This document shows positions 26,801-34,593 of a stretch of 64,000 nucleotides of DNA, piece by piece. The notes beneath the pieces were generated by a model that did no database searches, was not told the DNA's origin, and saw only the letters and a list, made by a program, of their open reading frames with translations. This DNA is from UBA10649 sp965278965 (lineage in GTDB: Bacteria > Actinomycetota > Actinomycetes > S36-B12): positions 3,472,001 through 3,536,000 of the forward strand of contig OZ257127.1 of assembly GCA_965278965.1 (NCBI GenBank), read 5' to 3'. The position numbers and the translations under genes are program-made. Within the stretch, counting starts at the first letter, position 1. Each line of letters starts with the position of its first letter.

Positions 26801-27283
26801 GGGGTGCGCGACGACCAGCTGCCCGGTACGACCCCGGGCGGGTCACCGCCGCGGCTGCCGTCGATGACGGCGATCGAGCAGACGATCGCCGACCTGTGGT
26901 CGACGGGCGTCTCACCGGACACGCACCCGATCCAGCACGCGCGGGCGTTCCTCGACGGGCGCGGCGCGGTGCCGACGGGCCGCCTGGGGGAGGTGCGGAA
27001 CGGCCGCCGGGTGCTCATCGGCGGCATCGTGACCCACCGGCAGGCACCGCCGACGGCCGGCGGCGTGGTGTTCATGACGCTGGAGGACGAGACCGGCATG
27101 GCCAACGTCATGTGCTCGCCGCCGGTGTGGGCGCGGCACAAGCGGGTGGCGCTGGACTGCTCGGCGCTGCTGGTCGACGGGGTCGTCGAGCGTCAGGACG
27201 ACGCGATCAACGTGCGCGCGCACCGGATCGCCCCGCTGCTGGCCTCCGGCAGCGACCGCGTCCCCAGCCGCAACTTCGGCTGA
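23888..27283 (+). CDS. dnaE2: Error-prone DNA polymerase DnaE2
   Basis: 1131-residue C-family polymerase of the DnaE2/ImuC type, which carries out translesion synthesis with ImuA and ImuB. N-terminus MGFDNPVVPWREVNRRLSW is typical of DnaE2; the PHP motifs HCHSAYSFLDGAS and TDHDGMYGA follow at residues 58-100. Palm motif PPDIDIDIANNRRED, then VALIRPGPIQGG and a C-terminal OB fold (VLIGGIVTHRQAPPTAGGV). Under the LexA box at 21372 as third gene of the cassette. Confidence 0.95.
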   Translation: MGFDNPVVPWREVNRRLSWGDGSPAPSPRPIPTWYGQSPRRAPDLQPAPIGTRPWAELHCHSAYSFLDGASEPDQLVAEAIRLGVEVLAVTDHDGMYGAARLAEAARWAAEQGGQIATVFGAELSLGLTARQTGVSDPAGEHLLVLARDQHGYGRLSAAISAAQLRGGKGHPAYEPDELTAAAGGHWAVLTGCRKGAVPAALAAGGPVAAEHALRELVEQFGREHVYVELVDHDQPLDDARNDALYALAERVGVAAVATNNVHYARPRDAQLAQVLAAVRARSSLDDLAGWLPAAGTAHLRSGAEMAARLARYPGVHEATIALGRECAFDLRLLAPDLPPRRLGEGHTDLSWLRHEVALGAADRYGEHYDDGRIREGKTPLRPKALKQIEHELGVIERLGFPGYFLIVHEIMQFCRDEGILAQGRGSAANSAVCYALGITAVDPIEHGLLFERFLSDARTGPPDIDIDIANNRREDVIQHVYARYGRERAAMVANVNSYRPKGAIRDASRALGYSPGQADAWTREAGHHLPVAEGPRGEKTPTPPLPDDTGLPEPLAGIVDRMLRLPRHLSIHSGGMVLTDRPVGEVCPIEWATMPGRTVLQWDKDDCAFAGLVKFDLLGLGMLSALADAFVLVREHHGHDLALHTVPDGDEATYDMLCAADSVGVFQVESRAQMATLPRLKPRRFYDLVVEVALIRPGPIQGGSVHPFIRRKNKQEAVEYPHPLMRPALERTLGVPLFQEQMMQLAMDCAGFSPREADRLRQAMGAKRSPERIGRLRENLLAGMAERGISAEVAEDVYGKLLAFASYGFPESHAYSFAYLVYASAYLKRHFPAAFTVALLNNQPMGFYAPASLVADARRHGVTVRGVDVNASLSRAALEEPVPMTHRHPHAPDGQPAIRLGFASVRSLGSQVAQAIEDRRRADGTYASIEDLVRRVTVPLAGLEALATAGAFGGFGLDRREALWAVGALAGVRDDQLPGTTPGGSPPRLPSMTAIEQTIADLWSTGVSPDTHPIQHARAFLDGRGAVPTGRLGEVRNGRRVLIGGIVTHRQAPPTAGGVVFMTLEDETGMANVMCSPPVWARHKRVALDCSALLVDGVVERQDDAINVRAHRIAPLLASGSDRVPSRNFG

Positions 27284-27290
27284 CCCCCCG

Positions 27291-27344
27291 ATTCCATACG
27301 CCAGCGTCAGATAGCGGCCCGGGAATGACGCTGGCGTATGGAAT
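27291..27344. repeat. Perfect palindrome E between dnaE2 and TIGR03085 gene
   Basis: Perfect 19-base arms ATTCCATACGCCAGCGTCA (27291-27309) and its reverse complement (27326-27344) around a 16-base loop. It lies between convergent genes, so a bidirectional terminator is possible, but the arms are not GC-dominated near the base and there is no T tract. Only one copy is in the window. Confidence 0.8.
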
Positions 27345-27348
27345 GCGG

Positions 27349-28008
27349 CTAGATGCCGCTGTCGAGGTTGTCGAAGGCGCGGACGGCGTGCTCGTTGCCG
27401 GCGATGTCCAGGTGCACGGCCCGCCGCCCGTGCAGCCGGAGCAGGATCTCCATCGCCGGGCCGGTGACGGTCACCATGGGCGGCTCGTCGCGCACGACGA
27501 GCCGGTTGGCCGGGTCGTCGGCGCCACCGACACCGTCTGTGCGCACGAACGTCAGGCCGACGGGGGACCGACGGATGAGCACCCGGGCCATCTGGCGCGT
27601 GCGGTCCCACAGGAGGTCCGCGTACTGCGGGTCGAGGTCGCGCTCGGTCCAGCCCTCCTGGCCGCGGCGCAGGTCCTCACGGTGCACGGCGAACTCGACG
27701 AGGTTGAGCTGCGGCTCCAGCCGCGGGATCGAGAACATCGACAGCCGCGGCGGCCCGTTGCGGACCTTCTCGACGAGCTCGTCGTACGGCCCTGCCGCCA
27801 TCTGCTCCTGCACGTGCCGGGTCCAGCGCGCGGCCGGGCCGACGATGATCCCGACGGCGGCATCGGGACGCGCTTCTCGCAGGTGGATGTGGGCGGCCAG
27901 GTCCCGAGCGGTCCATCCCTCGCACAGCGTCGGCGCGTCCGGACCGACGGCCAGGAGGTCGTCGGCGATGCCCTGGCGCTCGGTCCGCACCCAGTCCATT
28001 GCGCTCAT
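27349..28008 (-). CDS. TIGR03085 family metal-binding protein (DinB/maleylpyruvate isomerase fold)
   Basis: 219-residue protein of the mycothiol-dependent maleylpyruvate isomerase-like fold. The motif LCEGWTARDLAAHIHLRE near residue 28 has the metal-binding His pattern, with further HREDLRR near residue 121. TIGR03085 genes are usually found beside hisI/trpE in actinobacteria, and no substrate is known. ATG 28008 is the family N-terminus (alternative three codons later, at MDWVRTER). Confidence 0.85.
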   Translation of the reverse strand: MSAMDWVRTERQGIADDLLAVGPDAPTLCEGWTARDLAAHIHLREARPDAAVGIIVGPAARWTRHVQEQMAAGPYDELVEKVRNGPPRLSMFSIPRLEPQLNLVEFAVHREDLRRGQEGWTERDLDPQYADLLWDRTRQMARVLIRRSPVGLTFVRTDGVGGADDPANRLVVRDEPPMVTVTGPAMEILLRLHGRRAVHLDIAGNEHAVRAFDNLDSGI

Positions 28009-28081
28009 ACCTCGATCATCGCCCACGACCGCTACTGCCCGGCCACGGCCCCACGGCACGACCCGCGGCACAATGAGCGCC

Positions 28082-28480
28082 ATGTCGCAGGACCCCGTAC
28101 CGACCGGCGTCGCCGCGCAACCGACTGACGTCGCCGCGCTCGTCGCCCGCACGCGCTTCACCGATGACGGCCTCGTGCCGGCGATCGCCCAGCAGTGGGA
28201 CACGCACGAGGTGCTCATGCTCGCCTGGATGACGCCGGACACGCTGCGGGAGACAGCCTCTACCGGGCGGGCGGTCTACTTCAGCCGCAGCCGGGGCGAG
28301 CGCTGGGCCAAGGGCGACACCTCCGGCCACGTGCAGTCCGTCCGCGAGATCCGTCTCGACTGCGACGGCGACACCGTCCTCCTGCTCGTCGACCAGGTCG
28401 GCGCCGCCTGCCACACCGGCGACCGCACCTGCTTCGACGCCGACGTCACGGTCCTCGCCGCGACAGGAGCGGGCTCATGA
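28082..28480 (+). CDS. hisI: Phosphoribosyl-AMP cyclohydrolase
   Basis: 132-residue cyclohydrolase of histidine synthesis, without a fused HisE domain. Signature segments are LMLAWMTPDTLRET, YFSRSRGERWAKGDTSGH and the zinc site DCDGDTV...CHTGDRTCF. An in-frame ATG three codons earlier (28073) is equally possible. Separated from hisDCBH-priA-hisF by the 8-kb accessory block; its end overlaps trpE by four bases. Confidence 0.95.
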   Translation: MSQDPVPTGVAAQPTDVAALVARTRFTDDGLVPAIAQQWDTHEVLMLAWMTPDTLRETASTGRAVYFSRSRGERWAKGDTSGHVQSVREIRLDCDGDTVLLLVDQVGAACHTGDRTCFDADVTVLAATGAGS

Positions 28481-30057
28481 CCGACTTCTCCGGTGTCGCG
28501 ACACCCGGCCTCGAGGACTTCCGGACGCTGGCGACCGGACGTCGCGTCATCCCCGTCACGCGGCGCCTGCTCGCCGACGGGTTGACCGCCGTCGGCCTGT
28601 TCGAGGCGCTGTGCGGGGACCGCGCGGGGACCTTCCTGCTGGAGTCCGCCGAGCAGGGGACCTGGTCGCGGTACTCCTTCGTCGGGGTTCGCTGCGCGGC
28701 GATGCTGACGCAGCGCGACGGCCAGGCCGCCTGGCTCGGCCGCGTCCCGCGCGGGGTACCGACGAGCGGCCGGGCCGTCGACGTTCTCCGCGACACCGTC
28801 GAGGTGCTGCGCACTGAGCCGCTGCCGGGCCTGCCCAGCCTGACGGGCGGCCTGGTGGGCTACCTCACGTACGACGTGGTCCGATCGTGGGAGAAGGTGC
28901 CGGACGAGAACCCGGACCCGCTGGGCCTGCCGGAGCTGGGACTGCTGCTGGCGACCGACCTCGCCGTCCTTGATCACGCCGACGGGTCCGTCCTGCTCGT
29001 GGCCAACGCGATCAACTACGACGCGACGGACGACAACATCGACGCTGCCTGGCGCGACGCCGTCGCACGCCTCGACGTCATGCAGGGACGGCTCGCCGCC
29101 CCGCGCCCCCCGGCTGTCTCGACGTACGACGCCGGCGTCACCCCGGAGGTGACCTCGTGGACGACGCGCGAGGACTACTTGGCCCTCGTGGAGCGGGCGA
29201 AGGAGTACATCCGAGCAGGCGACGCGTTCCAGATCGTGGGGTCGCAACGCTTCTCCGCCCCGTGCCCCGCGCCCGCCCTGGACGTCTACCGCGTGCTGCG
29301 CACCATCAACCCGAGCCCGTACATGTACCTGATCCGGGTGCCGGTCGACGACGGAAGTGAGCCGGACGACACGAACGGGGCGCTGTCCGAGACGACGGCC
29401 TTCGAGATCGTCGGCTCGTCCCCGGAGGCGCTGGTCCGGGTCATCGACGGCCACTGCGTGATGCACCCCATCGCCGGAAGTCGACCACGCGGCGAGACGC
29501 CGGAGACGGACGCGGCGTACGCCGAGGAGCTCAGCAAGGACGTCAAGGAACGCGCCGAGCACCTCATGCTGGTGGATCTCGCCCGCAACGACCTCGGCCG
29601 TGTGTGCGCGCCGGGTACGGTCGGCGTCGTCGACTTCATGAGCGTCGAGCGCTACTCCCACATCATGCACATGGTCTCGACCGTCACCGGCACCATCGCG
29701 GAGGGTCGGACGGCGTACGACGTGCTGGCGTCCACGTTCCCGGCGGGCACGCTGTCGGGTGCGCCGAAGCCACGGGCGATGGCGATCATCGACGAGCTCG
29801 AGCCGTTGCGGCGTGGTCTGTACGGCGGGTGCGTGGGGTACATCGACTTCGCGGGCAACCTCGACGCGGCCATCGCGATCCGCACGGGGCTCATCAAGGA
29901 CGGAACCGCCTACGTCCAGGCCGGTGCCGGCCTGGTGGCCGACTCGGTCCCGCAGACCGAGCACGCCGAGTGCATCAACAAGGCGGCAGCCGTCCTGCGC
30001 GCCGTCGCCGTCGCGGCGACCCTGCGCCCGGCCACGGAGCCGGACGCGGGACGGTGA
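28477..30057 (+). CDS. trpE: Anthranilate synthase component I
   Basis: 526-residue chorismate-using subunit of anthranilate synthase. The LLESAEQGTWSRYSF motif near residue 51 is the tryptophan feedback site. The C-terminal chorismate-binding domain carries PSPYMYL, PIAGSRPRGET and FPAGTLSGAPKPRAM. No trpG is in the window. Start overlaps hisI, so a leader-peptide attenuator at trpE is excluded. Confidence 0.97.
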   Translation: MTDFSGVATPGLEDFRTLATGRRVIPVTRRLLADGLTAVGLFEALCGDRAGTFLLESAEQGTWSRYSFVGVRCAAMLTQRDGQAAWLGRVPRGVPTSGRAVDVLRDTVEVLRTEPLPGLPSLTGGLVGYLTYDVVRSWEKVPDENPDPLGLPELGLLLATDLAVLDHADGSVLLVANAINYDATDDNIDAAWRDAVARLDVMQGRLAAPRPPAVSTYDAGVTPEVTSWTTREDYLALVERAKEYIRAGDAFQIVGSQRFSAPCPAPALDVYRVLRTINPSPYMYLIRVPVDDGSEPDDTNGALSETTAFEIVGSSPEALVRVIDGHCVMHPIAGSRPRGETPETDAAYAEELSKDVKERAEHLMLVDLARNDLGRVCAPGTVGVVDFMSVERYSHIMHMVSTVTGTIAEGRTAYDVLASTFPAGTLSGAPKPRAMAIIDELEPLRRGLYGGCVGYIDFAGNLDAAIAIRTGLIKDGTAYVQAGAGLVADSVPQTEHAECINKAAAVLRAVAVAATLRPATEPDAGR

Positions 30058-30605
30058 CCTCCCGCCGCGCGTACGCCCTCGCGCTCGTGGCGCTCGCTGC
30101 CGGCGGGATCGGCCTCGTCGTCGCGTACGGCCTGGTGTGGGCGAGCGCCGATGTGCCGCTGCTGGCCGGTGCGGACGGGACGGGTCGGCGCATCGAGCTG
30201 ACCGGGCAGGCACTCGTGCCCCTCGGAGCGGCCGGTGGGTGGCTGGCGGTCGCCGCCGTGGCCGGGATCGTCGCGACGCGCGGTGTCGGGCGGAGGATCG
30301 TCGCGGCCGTCGCTGTCCTTGCTGGACTCGCCGGCGTTGTCGGCGCTGTGATGTTCGCCGCCCGTGTTGGCGACGCGGTCACCGGTGTGCACGCGGGAGC
30401 CACGGCGATCACCGCGACCCCGGCCTGGCTGCTGGCCGCGCTCGCCGGCCTCGTGGTCGTCGCGGCCGGGATGTGGGCATTCGCCCGCGGGCGGACCTGG
30501 CCGGTGCTCGGTGCGCGGTACGAGCGGCGGACCCCGCGTGCCGACGTCTCGGCGTGGCAGGCGCAGGATCTTGGCCTCGACCCGACCGACGAGTCCACCG
30601 GCTGA
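30054..30605 (+). CDS. Trp-locus membrane protein, TIGR02234 family
   Basis: 183-residue protein with four membrane segments (about 7-28, 55-75, 82-102 and 123-143) and a short basic C-terminal tail. It matches the Trp biosynthesis-associated membrane protein family that follows trpE in actinobacteria; a role in aromatic amino-acid transport or regulation is suspected only from context. GTG start overlaps the trpE stop. Confidence 0.85.
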   Translation: MTSRRAYALALVALAAGGIGLVVAYGLVWASADVPLLAGADGTGRRIELTGQALVPLGAAGGWLAVAAVAGIVATRGVGRRIVAAVAVLAGLAGVVGAVMFAARVGDAVTGVHAGATAITATPAWLLAALAGLVVVAAGMWAFARGRTWPVLGARYERRTPRADVSAWQAQDLGLDPTDESTG

Positions 30606-30626
30606 GCGTCTGGTTGAATGACCGGC

Positions 30627-30881
30627 ATGTCGCAGCCGACCGCCGTACCCCAGCACGAGAGCCACGGGAACACCCCGGCCGCGTGGACGACCGTCACCAT
30701 CATCATCGTCGCGTTCACGCTCGGCACGCTCGCCCTCATCTGGGGCACGTGGTGGCTGTTCTGGTCCTCGGTCGGTCTCCTCGTCGTGGCGGTCGTCGTG
30801 GGCAAGGTGATGTCGATGGCGGGCATGGGGAAGAAGCCCGTGCATGCCACACCCGTGACCGACGCGTCCACGACCGCGTAG
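30627..30881 (+). CDS. HGxxx family small membrane protein
   Basis: 84-residue protein with HGNTPAAWTTVTIIIV and two membrane segments (about 23-42 and 46-65). Proteins with this HGNTPAAW start follow TIGR02234 genes in many actinobacteria; function unknown. TTGAAT (30614-30619) is seven bases before ATG 30627 and overlaps another ATG at 30618, which favours the later start. Confidence 0.75.
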   Translation: MSQPTAVPQHESHGNTPAAWTTVTIIIVAFTLGTLALIWGTWWLFWSSVGLLVVAVVVGKVMSMAGMGKKPVHATPVTDASTTA

Positions 30882-30896
30882 CGCCTTTACGCGACG

Positions 30897-30961
30897 CTGA
30901 CCTGACCCTGACGGGCTGCGCACCGCAGCGTGCCGGACACGGCGCCCCCATCTGACAGGCT
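30897..30961 (+). promoter_or_regulatory. Response-regulator promoter with CTGAC direct repeats
   Basis: Three CTGAC words at 30897, 30902 and 30908; the outer two are 11 bases apart, as in OmpR-type tandem sites. CAGGCT at 30956-30961 is six bases before the GTG start at 30968. Autoregulation is a guess from the layout. Confidence 0.3.
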
Positions 30962-30967
30962 GGGCCG

Positions 30968-31666
30968 GTGAGCTCCGACACCGCCCGGGGCCTCGTCCTG
31001 GTCGTCGAGGACGAACGGGCCATCTCCGACCTGCTGAGGCTGTACATCACCCGTGAGGGCTTCGGTGTGCAGGTCGCGTCGGACGGCCGCTCGGCGCTCA
31101 CCGCGGCGCGCACCTTGCACCCGGTCGCGATCGTGCTGGACGTCGGGCTCCCGGAGATGGACGGCACGGAGGTCTGCCGCCGGCTGCGTGCCGACGGTGA
31201 CTGGGTGCCGATCTTGTTCTGCACCGCCCGCGACGACGAGGTCGACCGCGTCCTGGGTCTCGAGCTGGGCGCCGACGACTACATCACCAAGCCGTTCAGC
31301 CCGCGCGAGGTCGTGGCACGGATCAAGTCCGTCGTCCGCCGAGCCGCGCGCGTCGCATCCGACCAGGCGCCGCTGACTGTCGGTCACGTGCTCCTCGACC
31401 CCGTGACCCGCCGTGTCAGCGTCGACGGCTCGGCCGTGGCACTCACGGCGACGGAGTTCGACCTGCTCGCCCATCTCATGCAGCACCCGGGTCGGGTCTA
31501 CACGCGCGAGCAGCTGCTGTCGGAGGTGTGGGGCTACGCGTCGTTCGTCGGCACCCGAACGGTCGACGTGCACGTCGCCCAGGTGCGCGCGAAGATCGGC
31601 GATGCCAGCCCGATCCGCACGGTGCGCGGCGTCGGGTACTCAGCCGAGGAGCCGGGCTCGGCATGA
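30968..31666 (+). CDS. OmpR-family response regulator
   Basis: 232-residue regulator: receiver domain (about 9-120) with acidic pocket VVEDE, phosphorylation site D58 in IVLDVGLPEMDG, and K in ITKPFSPRE; C-terminal winged helix (about 140-228) with LTATEFDLLAHLMQHPGRVY and TVDVHVAQVRAKIG. Partner of the kinase that overlaps its end. Inserted between Trp-locus membrane genes and DUF2752/trpC; no target evident. Confidence 0.95.
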   Translation: MSSDTARGLVLVVEDERAISDLLRLYITREGFGVQVASDGRSALTAARTLHPVAIVLDVGLPEMDGTEVCRRLRADGDWVPILFCTARDDEVDRVLGLELGADDYITKPFSPREVVARIKSVVRRAARVASDQAPLTVGHVLLDPVTRRVSVDGSAVALTATEFDLLAHLMQHPGRVYTREQLLSEVWGYASFVGTRTVDVHVAQVRAKIGDASPIRTVRGVGYSAEEPGSA

Positions 31667-33084
31667 CGTCCGTCCCATCGCCGGGCTCATCCCGGGCGGG
31701 CCGCATCAGCATCGTGACCCGCACGGTCATCCTGACCTCGGCCATCGCCGTGCTCGCTGTCCTGGTCGCCGGCCTCGTCTCCTACCCGCTGATCCGGTCC
31801 GCGGCGGAGAGCCAGACGCGGGCGGACCTGTCGCGGCTCGCCGACCTGACGAAGTCGGCTCTGGATGAGGGCGGCGGTGACGCCGACACGCCGCTGCCGC
31901 GGTCCCTCATCGCCGCGCTGCAGGCCGAGGAGATCACCGGCTACCTCGCCGGACCGGCCGCGACGACCGGCGCGCCCGGGCTGTCGCTCGACGGGTTGCG
32001 AAAAGTGCTCGCGGGCAAGTCGTTGTCGACCGAGGGCATGACCGAGTACGGGGCGGTCCTCATCGAGGCCCGGCCGCTGGCGTCCGGGGGAGCCGTGATC
32101 CTCGAGCAGCCGTTCACTGTCGTCGGGGTCGAGGCGGTCGACGCCGTGCGTCGGGTGTCGTTCGCACTGCTGCTCGGCCTGCTGATCGCGGTGCCCGTCG
32201 GGTACGGGGCCGCGCTGCGCCTCACGCGTCCGCTGCGGGCGGCCCGTGACGCGGCGAACGAGATGGCGGCCGGGTCGCGCAACGTGACGCTCCAGCCGGA
32301 GGGGCCGATCGAGGTCGCGGACATCGCCGACGCGCTGAACCGCCTGAACGCGGCGCTGGTCGTCTCCGAGGGACGGCAGCGCGAGTTCCTCCTGTCGGTC
32401 TCCCACGAGCTGCGCACTCCGCTGACGGCGGTCAAGGGCTACGCCGAGGCGCTCGCCGACGGGGTCATCGAGGGCGACGACGTGCCGCGCACAGGCGCGA
32501 CCGTCGCCGCCGAGGCCTCGCGGCTGGACCGGCTCGTGACCGACCTGCTCGACCTGGCCCGGCTCGGCGCGGTCGGCTTCCACATCGAGCCCGTCGACAT
32601 CGACCTCGTCGGCCTGGCCGAGGACGCGGGCCTGGTCTGGCGCGACCGGGGCGAGGCCGAGGGCGTGGCCGTCGTGCTGGAGCTGCCGGCGGACGAGCTG
32701 GTGGTGCGCACCGACCCGATCCGGGTGCGGCAGATCATCGACAACCTCGCCGAGAACGCGCTGCGCGTGTCGCCACCGGGGTCGGTGATCGTGCTCGCCC
32801 TCCGGGTCGATACCCCGTCTGCCGTCGTCGAGGTGCGGGACTCCGGGCCGGGCCTGACCGTCGGCGACATCGCCGACGCCTTTGAGCCGGGCGTCCTGCA
32901 CGAGCGCTACCGCGGCGTTAGGCCGGTGGGCACCGGCCTGGGGCTGGCGTTGGTCGGGCGACTGGCGACGGGCCTCGGCGGCTCCGCCGAGGCAGGGCAG
33001 GCCGCAGAGGGTGGCGCGCGCTTCACCGTGCGACTGCCGTTGGCCGGCCCCGATGAGCGCGTATCGTCGCCGCATGACGCGTGA
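31663..33084 (+). CDS. Sensor histidine kinase
   Basis: 473-residue membrane kinase. First membrane helix about 21-43, an extracytoplasmic sensor region about 44-160, second helix about 170-190, HAMP linker, then the H box with H248 in SVSHELRTPLTAVKGY, N box IIDNLAENALR, G1 VEVRDSGPGLT and G2 GTGLGLALVG. ATG 31663 overlaps the regulator stop. Signal unknown; envelope sensing is likely from topology. Confidence 0.95.
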   Translation: MTSVPSPGSSRAGRISIVTRTVILTSAIAVLAVLVAGLVSYPLIRSAAESQTRADLSRLADLTKSALDEGGGDADTPLPRSLIAALQAEEITGYLAGPAATTGAPGLSLDGLRKVLAGKSLSTEGMTEYGAVLIEARPLASGGAVILEQPFTVVGVEAVDAVRRVSFALLLGLLIAVPVGYGAALRLTRPLRAARDAANEMAAGSRNVTLQPEGPIEVADIADALNRLNAALVVSEGRQREFLLSVSHELRTPLTAVKGYAEALADGVIEGDDVPRTGATVAAEASRLDRLVTDLLDLARLGAVGFHIEPVDIDLVGLAEDAGLVWRDRGEAEGVAVVLELPADELVVRTDPIRVRQIIDNLAENALRVSPPGSVIVLALRVDTPSAVVEVRDSGPGLTVGDIADAFEPGVLHERYRGVRPVGTGLGLALVGRLATGLGGSAEAGQAAEGGARFTVRLPLAGPDERVSSPHDA

Positions 33085-33616
33085 GCGAGCGACGGCCCAC
33101 GCGGCCGAGTCGAGCGCACCGACGTCATCCGGTCAGCCGGTCCAGCCCGACCACGTCGGCGACGACGACCGCGTCCTCGTCCCCGAGATCCATGACGGGC
33201 GTTCCCGCGCGCGGCGGCTGGTCGCCCCCGTCGCGACCCTCGTCGGCACGGCCGCGGCGGTCGGCTACCTCGCAGCCGTCGACCCGAACACCCCGGGCCA
33301 CTACCCCGTATGCCCCCTCAAGCTCCTGACGGGTGTCGACTGCCCGGGGTGCGGGATGCTGCGGGCGACCCACGACCTCGCGCACGGCGACATCGCCGGC
33401 GCGCTCGACCACAACGTGCTGATGGTCGTGCTCGTGCCGCTCGCCGCCGTCCTGTGGTTCCGGTGGGTCCGTCGCGCATGGAGCGGGGTGACCCCGGCCG
33501 TCACGAAGGCCCAGTTCCGCCGCCGCAACGCGATCCTGCTGACCATCCTGGTGCTCGTCCTCGCGTTCGGGGTCGTGCGGAACTTCGTTCCCTACCTCGG
33601 ATCCGGTATCGGCTGA
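33074..33616 (+). CDS. DUF2752 membrane protein
   Basis: 180-residue protein with three membrane segments and the DUF2752 motif CPLKLLTGVDCPGCGMLRATHDLAHGD (conserved Cys, Pro and Gly). The 40-residue N-terminus is acidic and probably cytosolic. No function is established. It overlaps the kinase gene by 11 bases; TATCGT six bases upstream of ATG 33074 may be its own -10 box. Confidence 0.85.
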   Translation: MTRERATAHAAESSAPTSSGQPVQPDHVGDDDRVLVPEIHDGRSRARRLVAPVATLVGTAAAVGYLAAVDPNTPGHYPVCPLKLLTGVDCPGCGMLRATHDLAHGDIAGALDHNVLMVVLVPLAAVLWFRWVRRAWSGVTPAVTKAQFRRRNAILLTILVLVLAFGVVRNFVPYLGSGIG

Positions 33617-33631
33617 CCGCACTTTCCGCTT

Positions 33632-33648
33632 GTCCCGCTTTCCGGGAC
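33632..33648. repeat. Short palindrome, D motif
   Basis: GTCCCGCTTTCCGGGAC, whose reverse complement GTCCCGGAAAGCGGGAC matches the D motif attached to repeats C1 and C2 with one base different. It lies between DUF2752 and trpC. Confidence 0.6.
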
Positions 33649-33770
33649 CGGCGGGCGACTGCAGCGTTGACGACGACGTCAGCGGCCTGCCAGTCCCGGT
33701 GAACGTGCGGGATGGATGCACCCTCGCCGGCTCGGACAGGGCACGTCGTCGCGCCGAGATCGTCCGTGGC

Positions 33771-33785
33771 TACCCTGTGGGGATG
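33771..33785 (+). promoter_or_regulatory. Leaderless promoter of trpC
   Basis: TACCCT at 33771-33776 stands six bases before the ATG at 33783, so trpCBA probably has its own promoter separate from hisI-trpE. Confidence 0.45.
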
Positions 33786-34592
33786 AGCGTTCTCGACGAC
33801 ATCGTCGCCGGCGTCCGTCTCGACGTCGACGCGCGCATGGCCGAGGTTCCGCTCGACGACCTCAAGGCCAAGGCCGCGACCGTACGTCCGGCCCGCGACG
33901 TCGCCGCCTGCCTGGCCGACGACGACGTCGCCGTCATCGCCGAGGTCAAGCGCGCGAGCCCCAGCCGGGGGCAGCTCGCCGAGATCGCCGATCCCGCCGC
34001 CCTCGCGACCGAGTACGAGCTCGGGGGCGCGCACTGCATCAGCGTGCTGACGGAGGGCCGGCGCTTCGGCGGCTCGCTCGCCGACCTCGCTGCCGTCCGC
34101 GCCGCGGTTGACATCCCGGTGCTGCGCAAGGACTTCATCGTCACCAGTTACCAGCTGTGGGAGGCCAAGGCCTACGGCGCCGACATGATCCTGCTCATCG
34201 TCGCCGCGCTCGACCAGTCCGCTCTGGTGAGCCTCATCGAGCGTACGCAGAGCCTGGGCCTGACCGCGCTCGTCGAGGTTCACGACGAGGACGAGATCGA
34301 CCGCGCCGTCGACGCCGGGGCGCACGTGATCGGCGTCAACGCACGCAACCTGCACACCCTCGAGGTCGACCGCACGGTCTTCGCCCGCGTCGCGGACCGG
34401 ATCCCCAGCTCATGCGTCAAGGTCGCCGAGTCCGGCGTACGAGAGCCGCGCGACCTCATCACGTATGCCGAGCACGGCGCGGACGCCGTGCTCGTGGGCG
34501 AGCACCTCGTCACGGGCAAGGATCCGCGTACCGCGGTCCACGACCTCGTCACGGCCGGCGCCCACCCCGCTCTGCGCCACGGCCGGAGCTGA
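33783..34592 (+). CDS. trpC: Indole-3-glycerol phosphate synthase
   Basis: 269-residue (beta/alpha)8 enzyme for ring closure in tryptophan synthesis, without a fused TrpF. Motifs IAEVKRASPSRG, VLTEGRRFGGS, LRKDFIVTSYQ, GVNARNL and VAESGVREPRD contain the catalytic Lys and Glu residues. PriA supplies the TrpF step. One base separates it from trpB. Confidence 0.97.
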   Translation: MSVLDDIVAGVRLDVDARMAEVPLDDLKAKAATVRPARDVAACLADDDVAVIAEVKRASPSRGQLAEIADPAALATEYELGGAHCISVLTEGRRFGGSLADLAAVRAAVDIPVLRKDFIVTSYQLWEAKAYGADMILLIVAALDQSALVSLIERTQSLGLTALVEVHDEDEIDRAVDAGAHVIGVNARNLHTLEVDRTVFARVADRIPSSCVKVAESGVREPRDLITYAEHGADAVLVGEHLVTGKDPRTAVHDLVTAGAHPALRHGRS

Positions 34593-34593
34593 C

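Noticed and set aside
33074..33084. Frameshift between kinase and DUF2752 genes
   Set aside because: The 11-base overlap is an ordinary operon overlap; both proteins are complete.
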